A DNA stretch of 64,000 nt from Alphaproteobacteria bacterium (GCA_019239415.1 JAFAZW010000066.1:27582-91581), one strand, 5' to 3'. Positions 18,546 to 27,917 are shown, numbered from the stretch's first letter. Program-made: numbers and translations. The notes: generated by a model from the sequence alone, not told the origin.

Positions 18546-18638
18546 TGGCGGAGACGGAGGGATTCGAACCCTCGGTAGGAGTAATCCCCCTACGGCGGTT
18601 TAGCAAACCGCTGGTTTCAGCCACTCACCCACGTCTCC
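18546..18638 (-). tRNA. tRNA-Ser (anticodon GCT)
   Basis: Minus-strand cloverleaf with acceptor arms GGAGACG/CGTCTCC, D-arm region GTGGGTGAGTGG, anticodon arm GCGGTTTGCTAAACCGC (GCT, reading AGC/AGT), a long variable arm CCGTAGGGGGATTACTCCTA as required for tRNA-Ser, T-arm GAGGG/TTCGAATCC/CTC, discriminator G and encoded CCA at 18546-18548. Confidence 0.97.
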
Positions 18639-18798
18639 GGGAGGCCGCCGGCGAGGGCTATAGCGGGGGCTTTCCCGGCGTTCAACCGCCCCCGCGCCAC
18701 GGTTTCGGCGCGCGAACGACTCGCTTCGTCGCCCGTTCATTGCGGCGAAAGCCCTGGCGGGCTTAGCTTCCGGGCGGAGCGTAAGGGGGAGTATTGCC

Positions 18799-19572
18799 AT
18801 GCGCAGGTCCGTGTCCGTGAAGCTGCTCGCCGCGCTGGGCGCGTTCGTGCTGGCCGTGCCGGCGGCCGCCCAGGTCGACCGGATCGATCCCAGCGGTCCG
18901 CCGCCGCCGGCGAAGCCGGCTCCGGCGTCCGCGCCCGCCGCCGAGACGCAGCCGGTCCCGGCATGGGAAAGCGCCGCTCCTCCGGCCGCGCCGGCGCCGC
19001 CACCGGCCGCGGACCCCGGCGCTCCGGTGCCGGCTCCCGCCGATGGCCGCGAGATCGCCTTCCAGCGCGCCCACGCCGACGTCACCAACCAGACGGTCGC
19101 CAACAAGGACGTGCTGAGCGCCGCCGAGGGCGTGTTCGGCAAGGGCGCCAACGGCCTCGCCGACATGATCGAGAAGCTCCTGAAGGACCAGGGCCAGCCG
19201 ACCGGCTACATTACCGGCCGCGAGGCGGGCGGCGCCTTCGTCGTCGGCCTGCGCTACGGCTCGGGCACGCTCCACCACCAGATCGAGGGCGACCGCCGGG
19301 TGTTCTGGACCGGCCCCTCGGTCGGCTTCGATTTCGGCGCCGACGCCAACAAGGTGTTCGTGCTGGTCTACAACCTCCACGACACCCAGCGCCTGTTCCG
19401 CCGCTTCCCCGCCGCCGAGGGCAATGCCTATGTCGTCGGCGGCCTCACCGCGAGCTACCTGCGCTGGGGCGACATGGTGCTGATCCCGATCCGAATGGGC
19501 GTGGGCGCCCGCCTCGGCGTCAACGCCGGCTACATGAAGTTCACCCAGAAGAGTAAGTGGCTGCCCTTCTAG
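18799..19572 (+). CDS. EipA-like periplasmic protein (DUF1134)
   Basis: Secreted protein of 257 residues. A signal peptide (cleavage near VPAAAQ, residue 25) is followed by a low-complexity Pro/Ala linker (about 30-85), then a DUF1134 domain with AFQRAHADVTNQTVANKDVL, AEGVFGKGANGLADMIEKLL and GLRYGSGTLHHQIEG. In Brucella, EipA of this family supports envelope integrity; that role is carried over by family, not shown here. The segment WTGPSVGFDFGADANKVFVL fits the small beta-barrel core. It converges on the zinc-ribbon gene with one base between the stops. Confidence 0.85.
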   Translation: MRRSVSVKLLAALGAFVLAVPAAAQVDRIDPSGPPPPAKPAPASAPAAETQPVPAWESAAPPAAPAPPPAADPGAPVPAPADGREIAFQRAHADVTNQTVANKDVLSAAEGVFGKGANGLADMIEKLLKDQGQPTGYITGREAGGAFVVGLRYGSGTLHHQIEGDRRVFWTGPSVGFDFGADANKVFVLVYNLHDTQRLFRRFPAAEGNAYVVGGLTASYLRWGDMVLIPIRMGVGARLGVNAGYMKFTQKSKWLPF

Positions 19573-19573
19573 G

Positions 19574-19822
19574 TCACGCGGCTTCGGAGACCGGGCGCCA
19601 GTTGCGGCTGTGGCTGCCGGCGCCGCGCGCCGTCGCGCTGGCGAGCGGCAGCGCCGTCGCGCAGAAGCCGCATTCCGCCGAGACGCGGCCCACATACCAT
19701 TGGGTACGGCCGCAGCCGGGGCAATGGTTCACCTCGTCCTCGTGGTAGACGACGCAATAGCCGCGGCTGCGCGGGTCGTGCGCGTGGCCCTCGGCTCCGA
19801 GCGGCAGGATCGAAAGCGCCAT
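19574..19822 (-). CDS. small zinc-ribbon protein
   Basis: Cytosolic 82-residue protein. A C-x2-C pair (HCPGCGR, residues 33-36) and a second C-x2-C pair (ECGFCA, about 50-53) are spaced as in a zinc ribbon, with an aromatic segment TQWYVGR between. It has no signal peptide. Conserved hypothetical in appearance; a nucleic-acid or protein contact is possible but unproven. The start ATG at 19822 lies 215 bases from the DNA ligase stop, in a gap holding a palindromic repeat. Confidence 0.65.
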   Translation of the reverse strand: MALSILPLGAEGHAHDPRSRGYCVVYHEDEVNHCPGCGRTQWYVGRVSAECGFCATALPLASATARGAGSHSRNWRPVSEAA

Positions 19823-19964
19823 GTCGGCCTCCTCGGCTGCGGCGACCGCGGGAGGGTCGCCGGGTCAAGGCTCCATCCGCTTCGGCGATGTGTCTGTCAT
19901 CCCCCGATTTTTCGTCGTCCCGCGCAGGGATAACCTCGGGCGACCGGTTAACAGGCCCTGCCCT

Positions 19965-20031
19965 GGGGACGCGTACTTACACCCGCGGCCCGACCTGTCT
20001 TCGCGGGGCGAGCGTGAAAGTACGTGTCCCC
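19965..20031. repeat. palindromic repeat family C, diverged copy
   Basis: Inverted repeat with arms starting GGGGACGCGTACTTACAC and ending GTGAAAGTACGTGTCCCC, 18-base arms with two mismatches and about 31 bases between. Related to the 43801-43866 and 57683-57749 copies, which have GGGGACAGTCACTTTC arms. Confidence 0.75.
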
Positions 20032-20037
20032 ATCCAA

Positions 20038-21636
20038 CTACGTCGCCATCCTCAGCAGAGTCTCGATCCGGTCCGCGTCCGCGGCCGGTTTGTCGGTGCG
20101 GATCCGCGAGATGCGCGGGAAGCGCATGGCGAGGCCCGATTTGTGGCGGCGGCTGGCGTGGATCGAATCGAAGGCGACTTCGAGCACCAGGCTCTTATCG
20201 ACCTCCCGCACCGGCCCGAAGCGCTGGACGGTGTGGGTCCGCACCCAGCGGTCGAGCCACATCAGCTCGTCGTCGGTGAAGCCGAAATAGGCCTTGCCGA
20301 CGGGCAGCAGCTCGCCGCTCCCGCTCCAGCAGCCGAAGGTGAAGTCCGAATAATAAGAGGAGCGCTTGCCGCTGCCGCGTTGCGCGTACATCAGGATGCA
20401 GTCGGCGGTGAGCGGATCGCGCTTCCACTTGTACCACAGGCCGGCCCGGCGGCCGGGGACATACAGGCTGTCGCGGCGCTTCAGCATCACGCCCTCGATC
20501 GCCGCGTCGCGGGCGCCGGCGCGGATCGCCTCCAGCGCCCCGAAGCTATTAGCCGCGATCAGCGCGGAGAGATCGAAGCGTTCGCGGTCGAGCGTCGGCA
20601 CGAACGCCTCGAGGCGCGCCCGCCGCGCCGTCCAGGCAAGCGCGCGCACGTCCGCGCGCCCGTCGAACAGCATGTCGTACAGGCGCACGAAGGCCGGGAA
20701 GTCGCGCAGCATCTTCGCCGAGACCGCCTTGCGCCCGAGCCGCTGCTGGAGGGCGTTGAAGCTGGCGGCGCCGCCGCTTGCCGTCTCCGCCCCCTGCGCC
20801 GCCCCCTTCACCAGCAGCTCGCCGTCGAGCACACCGTCGCGGTCGAACGCCGCCGCCACCTCCGGAAAGCTGCCGCTGATATCGTCGCCGGCGCGGCTGT
20901 AGAGGCGGGTGGTGCCGCCGGCGCGGACGATCTGGACGCGGATGCCGTCCCATTTCCATTCGGCGGCATAGTCGTCCATCGACAGCCGCAGATCCTCGAG
21001 CGGATGGGCGAGCATGAAGGGCCGGAAGACCGGCACGTTGTCGGCCGTCGGCTGGACGCCCCGGCCCTCCGCCCAAGCGAAGAGGGGAAGGTAGGGAGGG
21101 CCGAGTCCGTGCCACACCTCCTCGACCGCGTCGACGTCGAGGCCGAATGCTTGGGCGAGCGCCGTCTTGGCGAGGCGGGCGCTGACGCCGATCCTGAGCT
21201 CCCCGGTGGCGAGCTTGAGCAAAGCGTAGCGGCCGCTCGCGTCGAGATGGTCGAGCATGCCGGCCAGCGCCGCCGGGGCCTCGACCCGGCCGAGGCCCTT
21301 CAGCCGCTCGACCACCGCGCCGATGCGCAGGCTGCCGTCGTCGACCTCCTCGGGCTGCTCCTCCCGCTTCGGCCAGAGCAGCGACACCGTCTCCGCCATG
21401 TCCCCGACATAGTCCCAGCTCATGTGGAACAGCACCGGGTCGATCCGCGCCTCGACGATGGCGCGGATCGCGGCCGGCTTGACCCCCGGCAGGTCGAGCT
21501 CGCCGGTCAGCGCGGCCAGCGCATAGCCGCGGTCGGGATCGGGGGTGCGGCGAAGATAATCGCCGATCAGCTTCAGCTTGCCGTTTCGGGATCGTGTGTA
21601 GACGAGCGCGTCGAGGAGCTGGGAGAAGTCTCGCAT
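20038..21636 (-). CDS. ATP-dependent DNA ligase
   Basis: Joins DNA nicks using ATP. The 532 residues contain an N-terminal ligase domain (about 1-190) and the nucleotidyltransferase domain with motif I EWKWDGIRV, whose Lys228 is the adenylation site. Motif III-like RLYDMLFDGR, motif IV EGVMLKRRDSLYV and motif V LWYKWKRDPL are also visible. Length and order match the bacterial ligases linked to cisplatin-damage response. The ATG at 21636 (MRDFSQLLDALVYT) is the family start and lies inside the 3' end of the MarR gene (64-base overlap). The exonuclease and helicase that often accompany this ligase are not next to it. Confidence 0.9.
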   Translation of the reverse strand: MRDFSQLLDALVYTRSRNGKLKLIGDYLRRTPDPDRGYALAALTGELDLPGVKPAAIRAIVEARIDPVLFHMSWDYVGDMAETVSLLWPKREEQPEEVDDGSLRIGAVVERLKGLGRVEAPAALAGMLDHLDASGRYALLKLATGELRIGVSARLAKTALAQAFGLDVDAVEEVWHGLGPPYLPLFAWAEGRGVQPTADNVPVFRPFMLAHPLEDLRLSMDDYAAEWKWDGIRVQIVRAGGTTRLYSRAGDDISGSFPEVAAAFDRDGVLDGELLVKGAAQGAETASGGAASFNALQQRLGRKAVSAKMLRDFPAFVRLYDMLFDGRADVRALAWTARRARLEAFVPTLDRERFDLSALIAANSFGALEAIRAGARDAAIEGVMLKRRDSLYVPGRRAGLWYKWKRDPLTADCILMYAQRGSGKRSSYYSDFTFGCWSGSGELLPVGKAYFGFTDDELMWLDRWVRTHTVQRFGPVREVDKSLVLEVAFDSIHASRRHKSGLAMRFPRISRIRTDKPAADADRIETLLRMAT

Positions 21637-22091
21637 CGGCTGCGCAACGATTGCGCCGCGCTGCGGCTCCCGTCCAGCCCGGTGCGCGTGCCGAGCGGCG
21701 TCTCCAGCTCGGACAGGACGGAGGCGAGCAGGAGGTGCATCGCTTCCTCGCCCCGCGCGCTGAGGGTGACGATGACGCGGCGGCCGTCCAGCTCGTCCGA
21801 GCGGCGCGTCAGCAGCCCCTCCTGCGCCATCTTGTTGATCCAGCGCAGCGCAGTCGTCGCCGGCGCGCCGGTCGACAGGCTGAGCTGCGACACCGTCACG
21901 ACCTTGCCGCCGTGGCTCTGCACGTAGAGATCGAGCAGGATGTCCCACGCCGGCTCGGCGAAGAATTCCCCGAGCAGGCGGTCACGCAGCCGCCGCATCG
22001 CCAGGATACGGCGCGCCAGATCGACCGACATCTCCTCCCGGGCCGGCGCCGCCACATCGCCCGTCCCGCTCTTGCCCCCCTTGCCCGTCAC
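21573..22091 (-). CDS. MarR-type winged-helix regulator
   Basis: DNA-binding regulator of 172 residues. The winged helix spans about residues 38-120, with VSQLSLSTGAPATTALRWIN as the recognition part and DELDGRRVIVTLSARG as the wing. A GTG start at 22091 is supported by GGGGGA upstream. The Ser/Arg-rich tail after residue 135 is encoded partly by the 64 bases that overlap the DNA ligase gene. Divergent from the LysR gene with 63 bases between, so both promoters lie in one short gap. Targets unknown; ligase control is a guess from overlap. Confidence 0.75.
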   Translation of the reverse strand: MTGKGGKSGTGDVAAPAREEMSVDLARRILAMRRLRDRLLGEFFAEPAWDILLDLYVQSHGGKVVTVSQLSLSTGAPATTALRWINKMAQEGLLTRRSDELDGRRVIVTLSARGEEAMHLLLASVLSELETPLGTRTGLDGSRSAAQSLRSRCETSPSSSTRSSTHDPETAS

Positions 22092-22154
22092 CTGTCCCCC
22101 GCCTTAACCCGCATCATTGTCGACTTGTTTTCCGGACGTTAGCCGGCCATTCCA

Positions 22155-23204
22155 ATGATGAAGCTAGGGCCGTGGGGGGCTCCGGTCGCGATGAAGAATT
22201 CCGAACAGGGTGTTCAGCCGCCGAACACCCCGGTGAATACCGGGGCGCCGGAGCTCGACCGGCTCGACTGGGACGATCTGCGCCTGTTTCTCGACGTGAC
22301 CTCGCGCGGCAGCCTGCGCGCGGCGGCGGAGGCGCGGCGGCTGTCGGTCAACACCGTCCGTGCCCGCGTCGAGCGGCTCGAGGCGGCTTATGGCGCGCCG
22401 CTCCTCACCCGCACGCGCGAGGGCAGCTCGGTCACCGCCGCCGGCGCGCGGCTGCTGCGGATCGCGCGCGGGATGCGCCAGGGTGCCGAGGGGGCGGCGG
22501 CGCGGCCGCTGCCCGGCCATGTTCGCGACGCGGTGCGGCTCGCCACCACCGAGGGCCTCGGCGTCCTGTGGCTGATGCCGCGCCTCGGCGCGGTCACCGA
22601 CCGGCTCGGGCCGGCCGGCCTCGAAGTCCAGTTCAGCTACGACTTTCGGGGTCTGCCGGTGGACGGCATCGACGTCGCCATCGCCTTCCAGCCGCCCGAG
22701 GAACCCGGCTACGACGCGGTACGGATCGCCACGCTTCATTACATGATGTTCGCGGCGCCCGCTTATGTCGCGGCGCACGGCTGTCCGATCGGTCTCCACG
22801 AAGTGGCGCGGCGCCGGCGGGTCGAGCAGAGCGCGCCCGGGCTCCACACCCACATCCTCGATTACATCCTCGGCCCGCCGCAGTCCGGCTCGCCGCCGCC
22901 GATCCGCACCAACTCCAGCGCCGGCCAGCTCGCGGCGGTCGAGGCCGGCGCCGGCATCGCGGCGATGCCGACCTATGTCGCGGTCCTGTCGCCCGACCTC
23001 GTCGCCATCGAGCCGCCGCTCAACCTGCGTTTCGACGTCTATGCGGTCTTTTCAGCCGCCTCGGGCGACGGCGCGGGCGTGCGCACGTTGCTCGACTGGC
23101 TGAGCCATTGCACCGACCCCGAGGCCAATCCCTGGTTCCGCCACGAATTCGTCCACCCGCGCGATTTTCCGCGGCCTCAGGCCTCCAGCTCGACGTCCCA
23201 GTAG
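22155..23204 (+). CDS. LysR family transcriptional regulator
   Basis: 349 residues if the first ATG is used; an ATG at 22191 (MKNSEQG) is also possible. The N-terminal winged helix (about 38-97) reads LRLFLDVTSRGSLRAAAEARRLS then TVRARVERLEAAYGAPLLTR, which is typical LysR. The effector domain follows (about 125-320). In this type, single cysteines and the loss of the second Rossmann half are common; ligand cannot be predicted. Divergent from the MarR-like gene; its 3' end overlaps the convergent HNH gene by 28 bases. Confidence 0.85.
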   Translation: MMKLGPWGAPVAMKNSEQGVQPPNTPVNTGAPELDRLDWDDLRLFLDVTSRGSLRAAAEARRLSVNTVRARVERLEAAYGAPLLTRTREGSSVTAAGARLLRIARGMRQGAEGAAARPLPGHVRDAVRLATTEGLGVLWLMPRLGAVTDRLGPAGLEVQFSYDFRGLPVDGIDVAIAFQPPEEPGYDAVRIATLHYMMFAAPAYVAAHGCPIGLHEVARRRRVEQSAPGLHTHILDYILGPPQSGSPPPIRTNSSAGQLAAVEAGAGIAAMPTYVAVLSPDLVAIEPPLNLRFDVYAVFSAASGDGAGVRTLLDWLSHCTDPEANPWFRHEFVHPRDFPRPQASSSTSQ

Positions 23205-23743
23205 AGATAGTCGCGCCAGCTGGCGTGGAGATAGTTGGGCGGGAAGGAGCGGCCATGCTCCTGCAGCTGCCAGCTGGTCGGCCGGAACGGGCGGCGGAAC
23301 AGCGCCATGTGCGCCTCGCGCGGCGTCCGGCCGCCCTTGCGCAGATTGCACGGCGCGCAGGCGGTGGCGACATTCTCCCAGGTCGTCCGCCCCCCCTGCG
23401 CGCGCGGCACCACGTGATCGAAAGTCAATTCGCGCGTGTCGCCGCAATATTGGCACTGGAAGCGATCGCGCAGGAACAGGTTGAACCGGGTGAAGGCGGG
23501 ATTGTCGCTCGGCTTCACATATTGGCGGAGCGCGATCACCGAGGGGAGCTGCATCGTCCGCGTCGGGCTGTGCACTTCCCGCGCGTACTGGGCGACGATG
23601 TCGACGCGCTCCAGGAACACCGCCTTGACCGCCGTCTGCCACGGCCACAGGGACAGGGGATAGTAGCTGAGCGGCGTGTAGTCCGCGTTCAGCACCAGGG
23701 CGGGGCAGGCGTCGGGATGCCGTATGAGATCGGGATGGTACAT
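23177..23743 (-). CDS. HNH endonuclease family protein
   Basis: 188-residue protein with an HNH nuclease domain in the middle: CQYCGDTRELTFDHVVPRAQ, then ENVATACAPCNLRKGGRTP, giving two CxxC zinc pairs and the catalytic DH. The N-terminal region ALVLNADYTPLSYYPLSLWPW is the typical lead of the alphaproteobacterial housekeeping HNH family. The ATG at 23743 (MYHPDLIRH) is chosen; a longer frame upstream is Pro/Arg-rich and follows no family pattern. Single-copy and widely conserved, so probably not a mobile-element nuclease. Confidence 0.85.
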   Translation of the reverse strand: MYHPDLIRHPDACPALVLNADYTPLSYYPLSLWPWQTAVKAVFLERVDIVAQYAREVHSPTRTMQLPSVIALRQYVKPSDNPAFTRFNLFLRDRFQCQYCGDTRELTFDHVVPRAQGGRTTWENVATACAPCNLRKGGRTPREAHMALFRRPFRPTSWQLQEHGRSFPPNYLHASWRDYLYWDVELEA

Positions 23744-23870
23744 ACGCTCGCGACGGCCCTCCATGTCCCGCGGGGACATTGCCGGCCCGGCCTGTCGCAC
23801 CCAGGACGGGGGGCGGCGCGTCCCCGGTCCAGCCCCTTCTGCCAAGAGAAGGTGACGGCGCCATGACTGC

Positions 23871-24794
23871 ATGGGCGGCGACTCGCGGTCAAGGGCCAAG
23901 TCGTTGAGCGAGGTTGTTTCCCGGTTCGCGCCGAGCCCGACCGGGCGGCTGCACCTCGGCCATGCATACTCATCCGTTCTGGCGCATGATCATGCACGCA
24001 TGCGCGCCGGCCGCTTCCTGCTGCGCATCGAGGACATCGATCCCGGCCGGACGCGCGAGGAATTCGTCCTGGGCATCGAGGAGGATCTCGCCTGGCTCGG
24101 CCTCGCCTGGGACGGGGCGGTCGTCCGCCAGTCCCAGCGGCTGCCGCTCTACGCCGCGGCGATCGACCGGCTGAAGGCCCGGGGCCTCGTCTATCCCTGC
24201 TTCTGCACCCGCTCCGCCATCGCCGCCGAGATCGCCGCCAGCGCCGCCGCCCCGCACCCCGGATCGGCGCCCGGGGCCGGCGGCCCGGACGGCCCGCTCT
24301 ATCCCGGGACCTGCCGCCGCCTCTCCGCCGACGAGCGCGCGGCCCGGATGACGCAGCCCCACGCCTGGCGCCTCGACGTGGCCACGGCGGCGGCCGAGGC
24401 CGGCCCCCTCGCCTGGCGCGAGGGCGACGAGGAGGTCGAGGCGGAGCCGCAGGCGTTCGGCGACGTCGTCCTCGCCCGCAAGGACGCGCCGACGAGCTAC
24501 CACCTCGCCGTCACCGTCGACGATGCCGCCCAGGGCGTCACCGACGTCGTCCGCGGCAACGATCTCCACGCCGCGACCCATGTCCACCGCCTGCTTCAGG
24601 CTGTGCTCGGCCTGCCGACCCCCCGCTACCACCACCACGCCCTGCTGACCGACGCCGCCGGCAACCGTCTCGCCAAACGTCACGGCGCGCCGACCCTGGC
24701 GAGCCTGCGCGAGGCAGGGGCGGACCCCGTCGCGCTCGTCGCGGCGCTGCGCAGGGGCGAGGTGCCGCGCGGCTATTCGCGGCCCGGGGCGTGA
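23871..24794 (+). CDS. gluQ: glutamyl-Q tRNA(Asp) synthetase
   Basis: Truncated GluRS paralogue that attaches glutamate to queuosine in tRNA-Asp. It has the HLGH (HIGH) motif at 28-31 within FAPSPTGRLHLGHAYSS and a KRHGAP version of KMSKS. It lacks the anticodon-binding domain (307 residues). The CFCTR segment is near 105, but the usual four-ligand zinc site looks incomplete. The ATG at 23871 is used; a TTG at 23904 (LSEVVSRF) would give a start closer to relatives. No other queuosine genes are nearby. Confidence 0.9.
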   Translation: MGGDSRSRAKSLSEVVSRFAPSPTGRLHLGHAYSSVLAHDHARMRAGRFLLRIEDIDPGRTREEFVLGIEEDLAWLGLAWDGAVVRQSQRLPLYAAAIDRLKARGLVYPCFCTRSAIAAEIAASAAAPHPGSAPGAGGPDGPLYPGTCRRLSADERAARMTQPHAWRLDVATAAAEAGPLAWREGDEEVEAEPQAFGDVVLARKDAPTSYHLAVTVDDAAQGVTDVVRGNDLHAATHVHRLLQAVLGLPTPRYHHHALLTDAAGNRLAKRHGAPTLASLREAGADPVALVAALRRGEVPRGYSRPGA

Positions 24795-24901
24795 CCGTCG
24801 CCAGGGACGGTCACTCGTCACTGTCACGACCGATCCCATTGCGGGCCGCGCGAATGCCGCTCATGATGGCGCCGTCGGCACTGGCACCAGGGGAGGCGGG
24901 A

Positions 24902-26242
24902 ATGCGGAAAAGAATCATCGCCTTGGCGGCGTTTGCGGTTGCGGCGCCGGCCCTCTTCTCGCCGGCGGTCCTCGCGCAGCCTGCGCCACCGGCAGCGCCC
25001 GCAGCCTTGAGCGAACAGGCGCGGCAGGAGGTGGTCGCCAAGCTGAGCGGCGCGCTGCGCGAGCGCTACGTGTTCCCGGACGTCGGCGAAAAGGCCGCCG
25101 CGCGGATCACCGCCGCCCTGGCGGCCGGCGACTATTCCGCGCTCGGCGACCCGGCTTCCTTCGCGGCGCGCCTGCAGGCCGACGTCGACGCCGTCGCGCA
25201 CGACAAGCATCTGCGCATCAACGCGATGAACGGCCCGCCTCCCGGGCCTCCTCCCGGAGGGCAGGCGATGCCGCCCGCGGAAGCCGGGATCGTGCGCGCC
25301 GACCGGCTACCGGGCGGCGTCGGCTATATCGAGGTGGTCGGTTTCCCGCCGCCGGAGGCCTTCAGGCCGGCGATCGACCGGGCGATGTCGGCGCTGGCCG
25401 GCAGCAAGGCGCTGATCGTCGACATTCGCCGCAACGGCGGCGGCGCCCCGCCTTCCGTCGCCTACCTGGTCAGCTTCCTGCTCCCGCCCGGCCAGGCGGT
25501 ACCGATCAACGACATCGTCAGCCGGGTGGCGGGAACCGCGAACTTCACCCGCGAAAGCTTCCGCCGCGTGCCGACCCCGGTCAGCTTCGCCGGGGTGCCG
25601 GTGTACGTCCTCACCAGCAGCCGCACCTTCTCCGGCGGCGAGGAGTTCGCCTACGACGTCAAGTCGCTCAAGCGGGGCGTGCTCGTCGGCGAGGTGACCG
25701 GCGGGGGCGCCAATCCGACCGGACCGGTGCCGCTCGGCAACGGCTTCATGGCCTCGATCCCGTTCGGCCGTGCCGAGAACCCGGTCACCAAGACGAATTG
25801 GGAAGGCCGCGGCGTCGAGCCGGATGTGAAAGCCCCGGCCGCGGAAGCGCTCAAGCTGGCGCTCGAACGCCTGGGCCAGAAGCCCGCCGTCACCGTCGCC
25901 GAGGCGTCCGGGCAGCAGGTCTTCGCGCCGCGCTCCACTCCGCTCCCGGGCACCGAGGCGGCCCTCCGCGCCATCGTCGCGGGCCTCGCCAGCGGCAAGC
26001 CGGACTACCAGGCGATGAGCCCCGAGCTGGCGGAGCGGACGCGCGAGCAGCTGCCGGACCTGCAGCGCCTGTTGCAGCCGCTGGGCGAGCTCCGCTCCGC
26101 CGCCTTCGCCGCGCCCCTGGGCGGCGGCGATGCCTACGACCTGGTCTTCGCGAACGGCACGCTCAGGATGGGAGTCATCCTCGGCCCGGACGGCAAGATC
26201 GTCGGCTCCATGATCGCCCCCGGCCGGCCGCCGGCCCGCTAG
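24902..26242 (+). CDS. S41 family peptidase, secreted
   Basis: Periplasmic serine protease of the tail-specific/IRBP type. The ATG at 24902 follows GGGGAGGCGGGA and gives a clean signal peptide (MRKRIIALAAFAVAAPALF, cleavage near VLAQ, residue 25). The S41 core starts near residue 130; RLPGGVGYIEVVGFPPPEAF and SKALIVDIRRNGGGAP are typical, and SSRTFSGGEEFAYDVKSL carries the nucleophile serine. There is no PDZ domain in front of the core. The 446-residue length agrees with secreted S41 proteins of this subfamily. It probably stands alone; the next gene starts 100 bases later. Confidence 0.85.
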   Translation: MRKRIIALAAFAVAAPALFSPAVLAQPAPPAAPAALSEQARQEVVAKLSGALRERYVFPDVGEKAAARITAALAAGDYSALGDPASFAARLQADVDAVAHDKHLRINAMNGPPPGPPPGGQAMPPAEAGIVRADRLPGGVGYIEVVGFPPPEAFRPAIDRAMSALAGSKALIVDIRRNGGGAPPSVAYLVSFLLPPGQAVPINDIVSRVAGTANFTRESFRRVPTPVSFAGVPVYVLTSSRTFSGGEEFAYDVKSLKRGVLVGEVTGGGANPTGPVPLGNGFMASIPFGRAENPVTKTNWEGRGVEPDVKAPAAEALKLALERLGQKPAVTVAEASGQQVFAPRSTPLPGTEAALRAIVAGLASGKPDYQAMSPELAERTREQLPDLQRLLQPLGELRSAAFAAPLGGGDAYDLVFANGTLRMGVILGPDGKIVGSMIAPGRPPAR

Positions 26243-26342
26243 CTCCGGCCCGCCGCACCGACCTAATTCACTGCTTGCACAATAGGTTGGCATGCGGATA
26301 AGCAGCGGGCGCAGCCGACGGTCGTTTGGCGCGAGGGGTTCT

Positions 26343-27917
26343 ATGGGCAGATTGAGAATATTCGCCGCCGCGGCGGCGCTCGCTTTGACGTGCGGCTGCG
26401 GCGATGGCGGCGGCGGGTCCGGCCCGGTCGGCGGGACGCCCGCCCCGACCATTGCGACTCTGCCCGTGACGCTTTCGGCCTCCTCGACGAACGTCACGAT
26501 CGACGAGGGCCAGAGCGCGACGTTCGGCTTCGCCGCCACCTATAGCGGCAGCAGCACCTCCCCCGTCGTCGCCAGCGTGCAGGTCGACAGCCGGCGCTAC
26601 GTCCTCGACGGCACCCCGACCGCGAACGGGAACAGCTTCAACGTTTCGCTGAAGACGGTTCCGCTCCCGCCCGGCGGCGCAACGGCCAGCACCGTGACGT
26701 TCCGGCTGTGCACCGACGCCAGCTGCACCACCGTCTATCCCGGCTCGACCCAGACGTTCACCGTCAACCTCGACGTGCGCCTCAAGGACTGGGCCACTTT
26801 CCAGCGCGACGCCGCCCATACCGGCTATGTCGCCGTGAACTACACCAGTGCCGATTTCGCCAGCGCCTGGACTCTCCCCGCGACGGCACCGTCCGAGATC
26901 GCCGCCCGGCGCGGCAGCATTTTCGTCAATTTTCGCCAGACCGGCGGAGACCTGGTCACCCGCGCGCTCGATCCGGCCAACGGCAACGCGCGGTGGACCT
27001 ACGATCTGGGGACGAACAATTATTCCAGCGGCCCGTCCTACGTGAACGGCCGCGTCGCCTCGATGGCGATGAACCTGAGCTCCGGCACGCTGCCGATGCC
27101 GATCATCTCGGCCGATGCCGGGACGGCGGTCGGCGTGATCAGCTATGCCAGCCAGTTCAGCAATGGCGGGGTACCGACGCCCGTCGGCGACAACCTCTAT
27201 TTCCAGGCCGGCTATTACGGCGACGTCGTCTACGCCGCCAACGCCGCAACCGCGAACCCGATCTGGACGCGCGATACCACCCAGCCGGGGGAAGGCTACG
27301 TCCAGGAAGGCGCCAGCGTCGCGGCGGATCAGAACTATGTCTATTTCTTCGGGGGCGGCAACCTGTTCGCCCTCGCGCGCGACACGGGCGCGATCGCCTA
27401 CAAGATCCGCAATCCCTATTTCACGGAATTCGGCCTCAGCTACTTCGGCAGCTATCGCGGCGCGCCGATCCTGGGAAGCAACGGCCGGATCTTCACCTTC
27501 TCCGACAACCGCGTCGCGACCACGCCCTTGCCGCTGCTCGCCTTCTCCTTGTCGAGCGCCGCGCCGCTCTGGCGGACGTCGGCGACCTATGTCGGCCATC
27601 CGGCGCTCAGGGACGAGACCTTGTTCGCCATCCGCGCGAACAGCGCCATCGTCGATCTCATCAACACGGCCGACGGAACAGTCCGCGGATCGATCGATCT
27701 CGGCAGCGCCAACGCTCCGCTGGTCAGCAACGTGATCGTCACCGGCAGCCACCTCTTCGTCGCCAGCGACACGACGACCTATGCGGTGGACCTGCAGCAA
27801 CCGAACTTCCCGGTCGTCTGGTCGGCCCCCAAGGGCGGCGCGCTCGCCATCACCCCCGACAACCTGCTGACGGTCTCCGCCCGCGACGGCCTCTTCGCCT
27901 ACCGCCTGGCGTCCTGA
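26343..27917 (+). CDS. PQQ-like beta-propeller lipoprotein
   Basis: Surface or periplasmic protein of 524 residues. The ATG at 26343 gives a lipoprotein-like signal (MGRLRIFAAAAALALTCGCG; second Cys is the better lipobox candidate) and a Gly/Ser linker. An Ig-like strand region with two cysteines (LCTDASC) lies at about 60-150. From about 155 to the end there are repeated blade strands (WATFQRDAAHTGYV, RALDPANGNARWTYD, LFALARDTGAIAYKI, LLAFSLSSAAPLWRT), the PQQ-like propeller seen in BamB. It lacks the neighbours of bamB, so it is not called BamB. Confidence 0.75.
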   Translation: MGRLRIFAAAAALALTCGCGDGGGGSGPVGGTPAPTIATLPVTLSASSTNVTIDEGQSATFGFAATYSGSSTSPVVASVQVDSRRYVLDGTPTANGNSFNVSLKTVPLPPGGATASTVTFRLCTDASCTTVYPGSTQTFTVNLDVRLKDWATFQRDAAHTGYVAVNYTSADFASAWTLPATAPSEIAARRGSIFVNFRQTGGDLVTRALDPANGNARWTYDLGTNNYSSGPSYVNGRVASMAMNLSSGTLPMPIISADAGTAVGVISYASQFSNGGVPTPVGDNLYFQAGYYGDVVYAANAATANPIWTRDTTQPGEGYVQEGASVAADQNYVYFFGGGNLFALARDTGAIAYKIRNPYFTEFGLSYFGSYRGAPILGSNGRIFTFSDNRVATTPLPLLAFSLSSAAPLWRTSATYVGHPALRDETLFAIRANSAIVDLINTADGTVRGSIDLGSANAPLVSNVIVTGSHLFVASDTTTYAVDLQQPNFPVVWSAPKGGALAITPDNLLTVSARDGLFAYRLAS

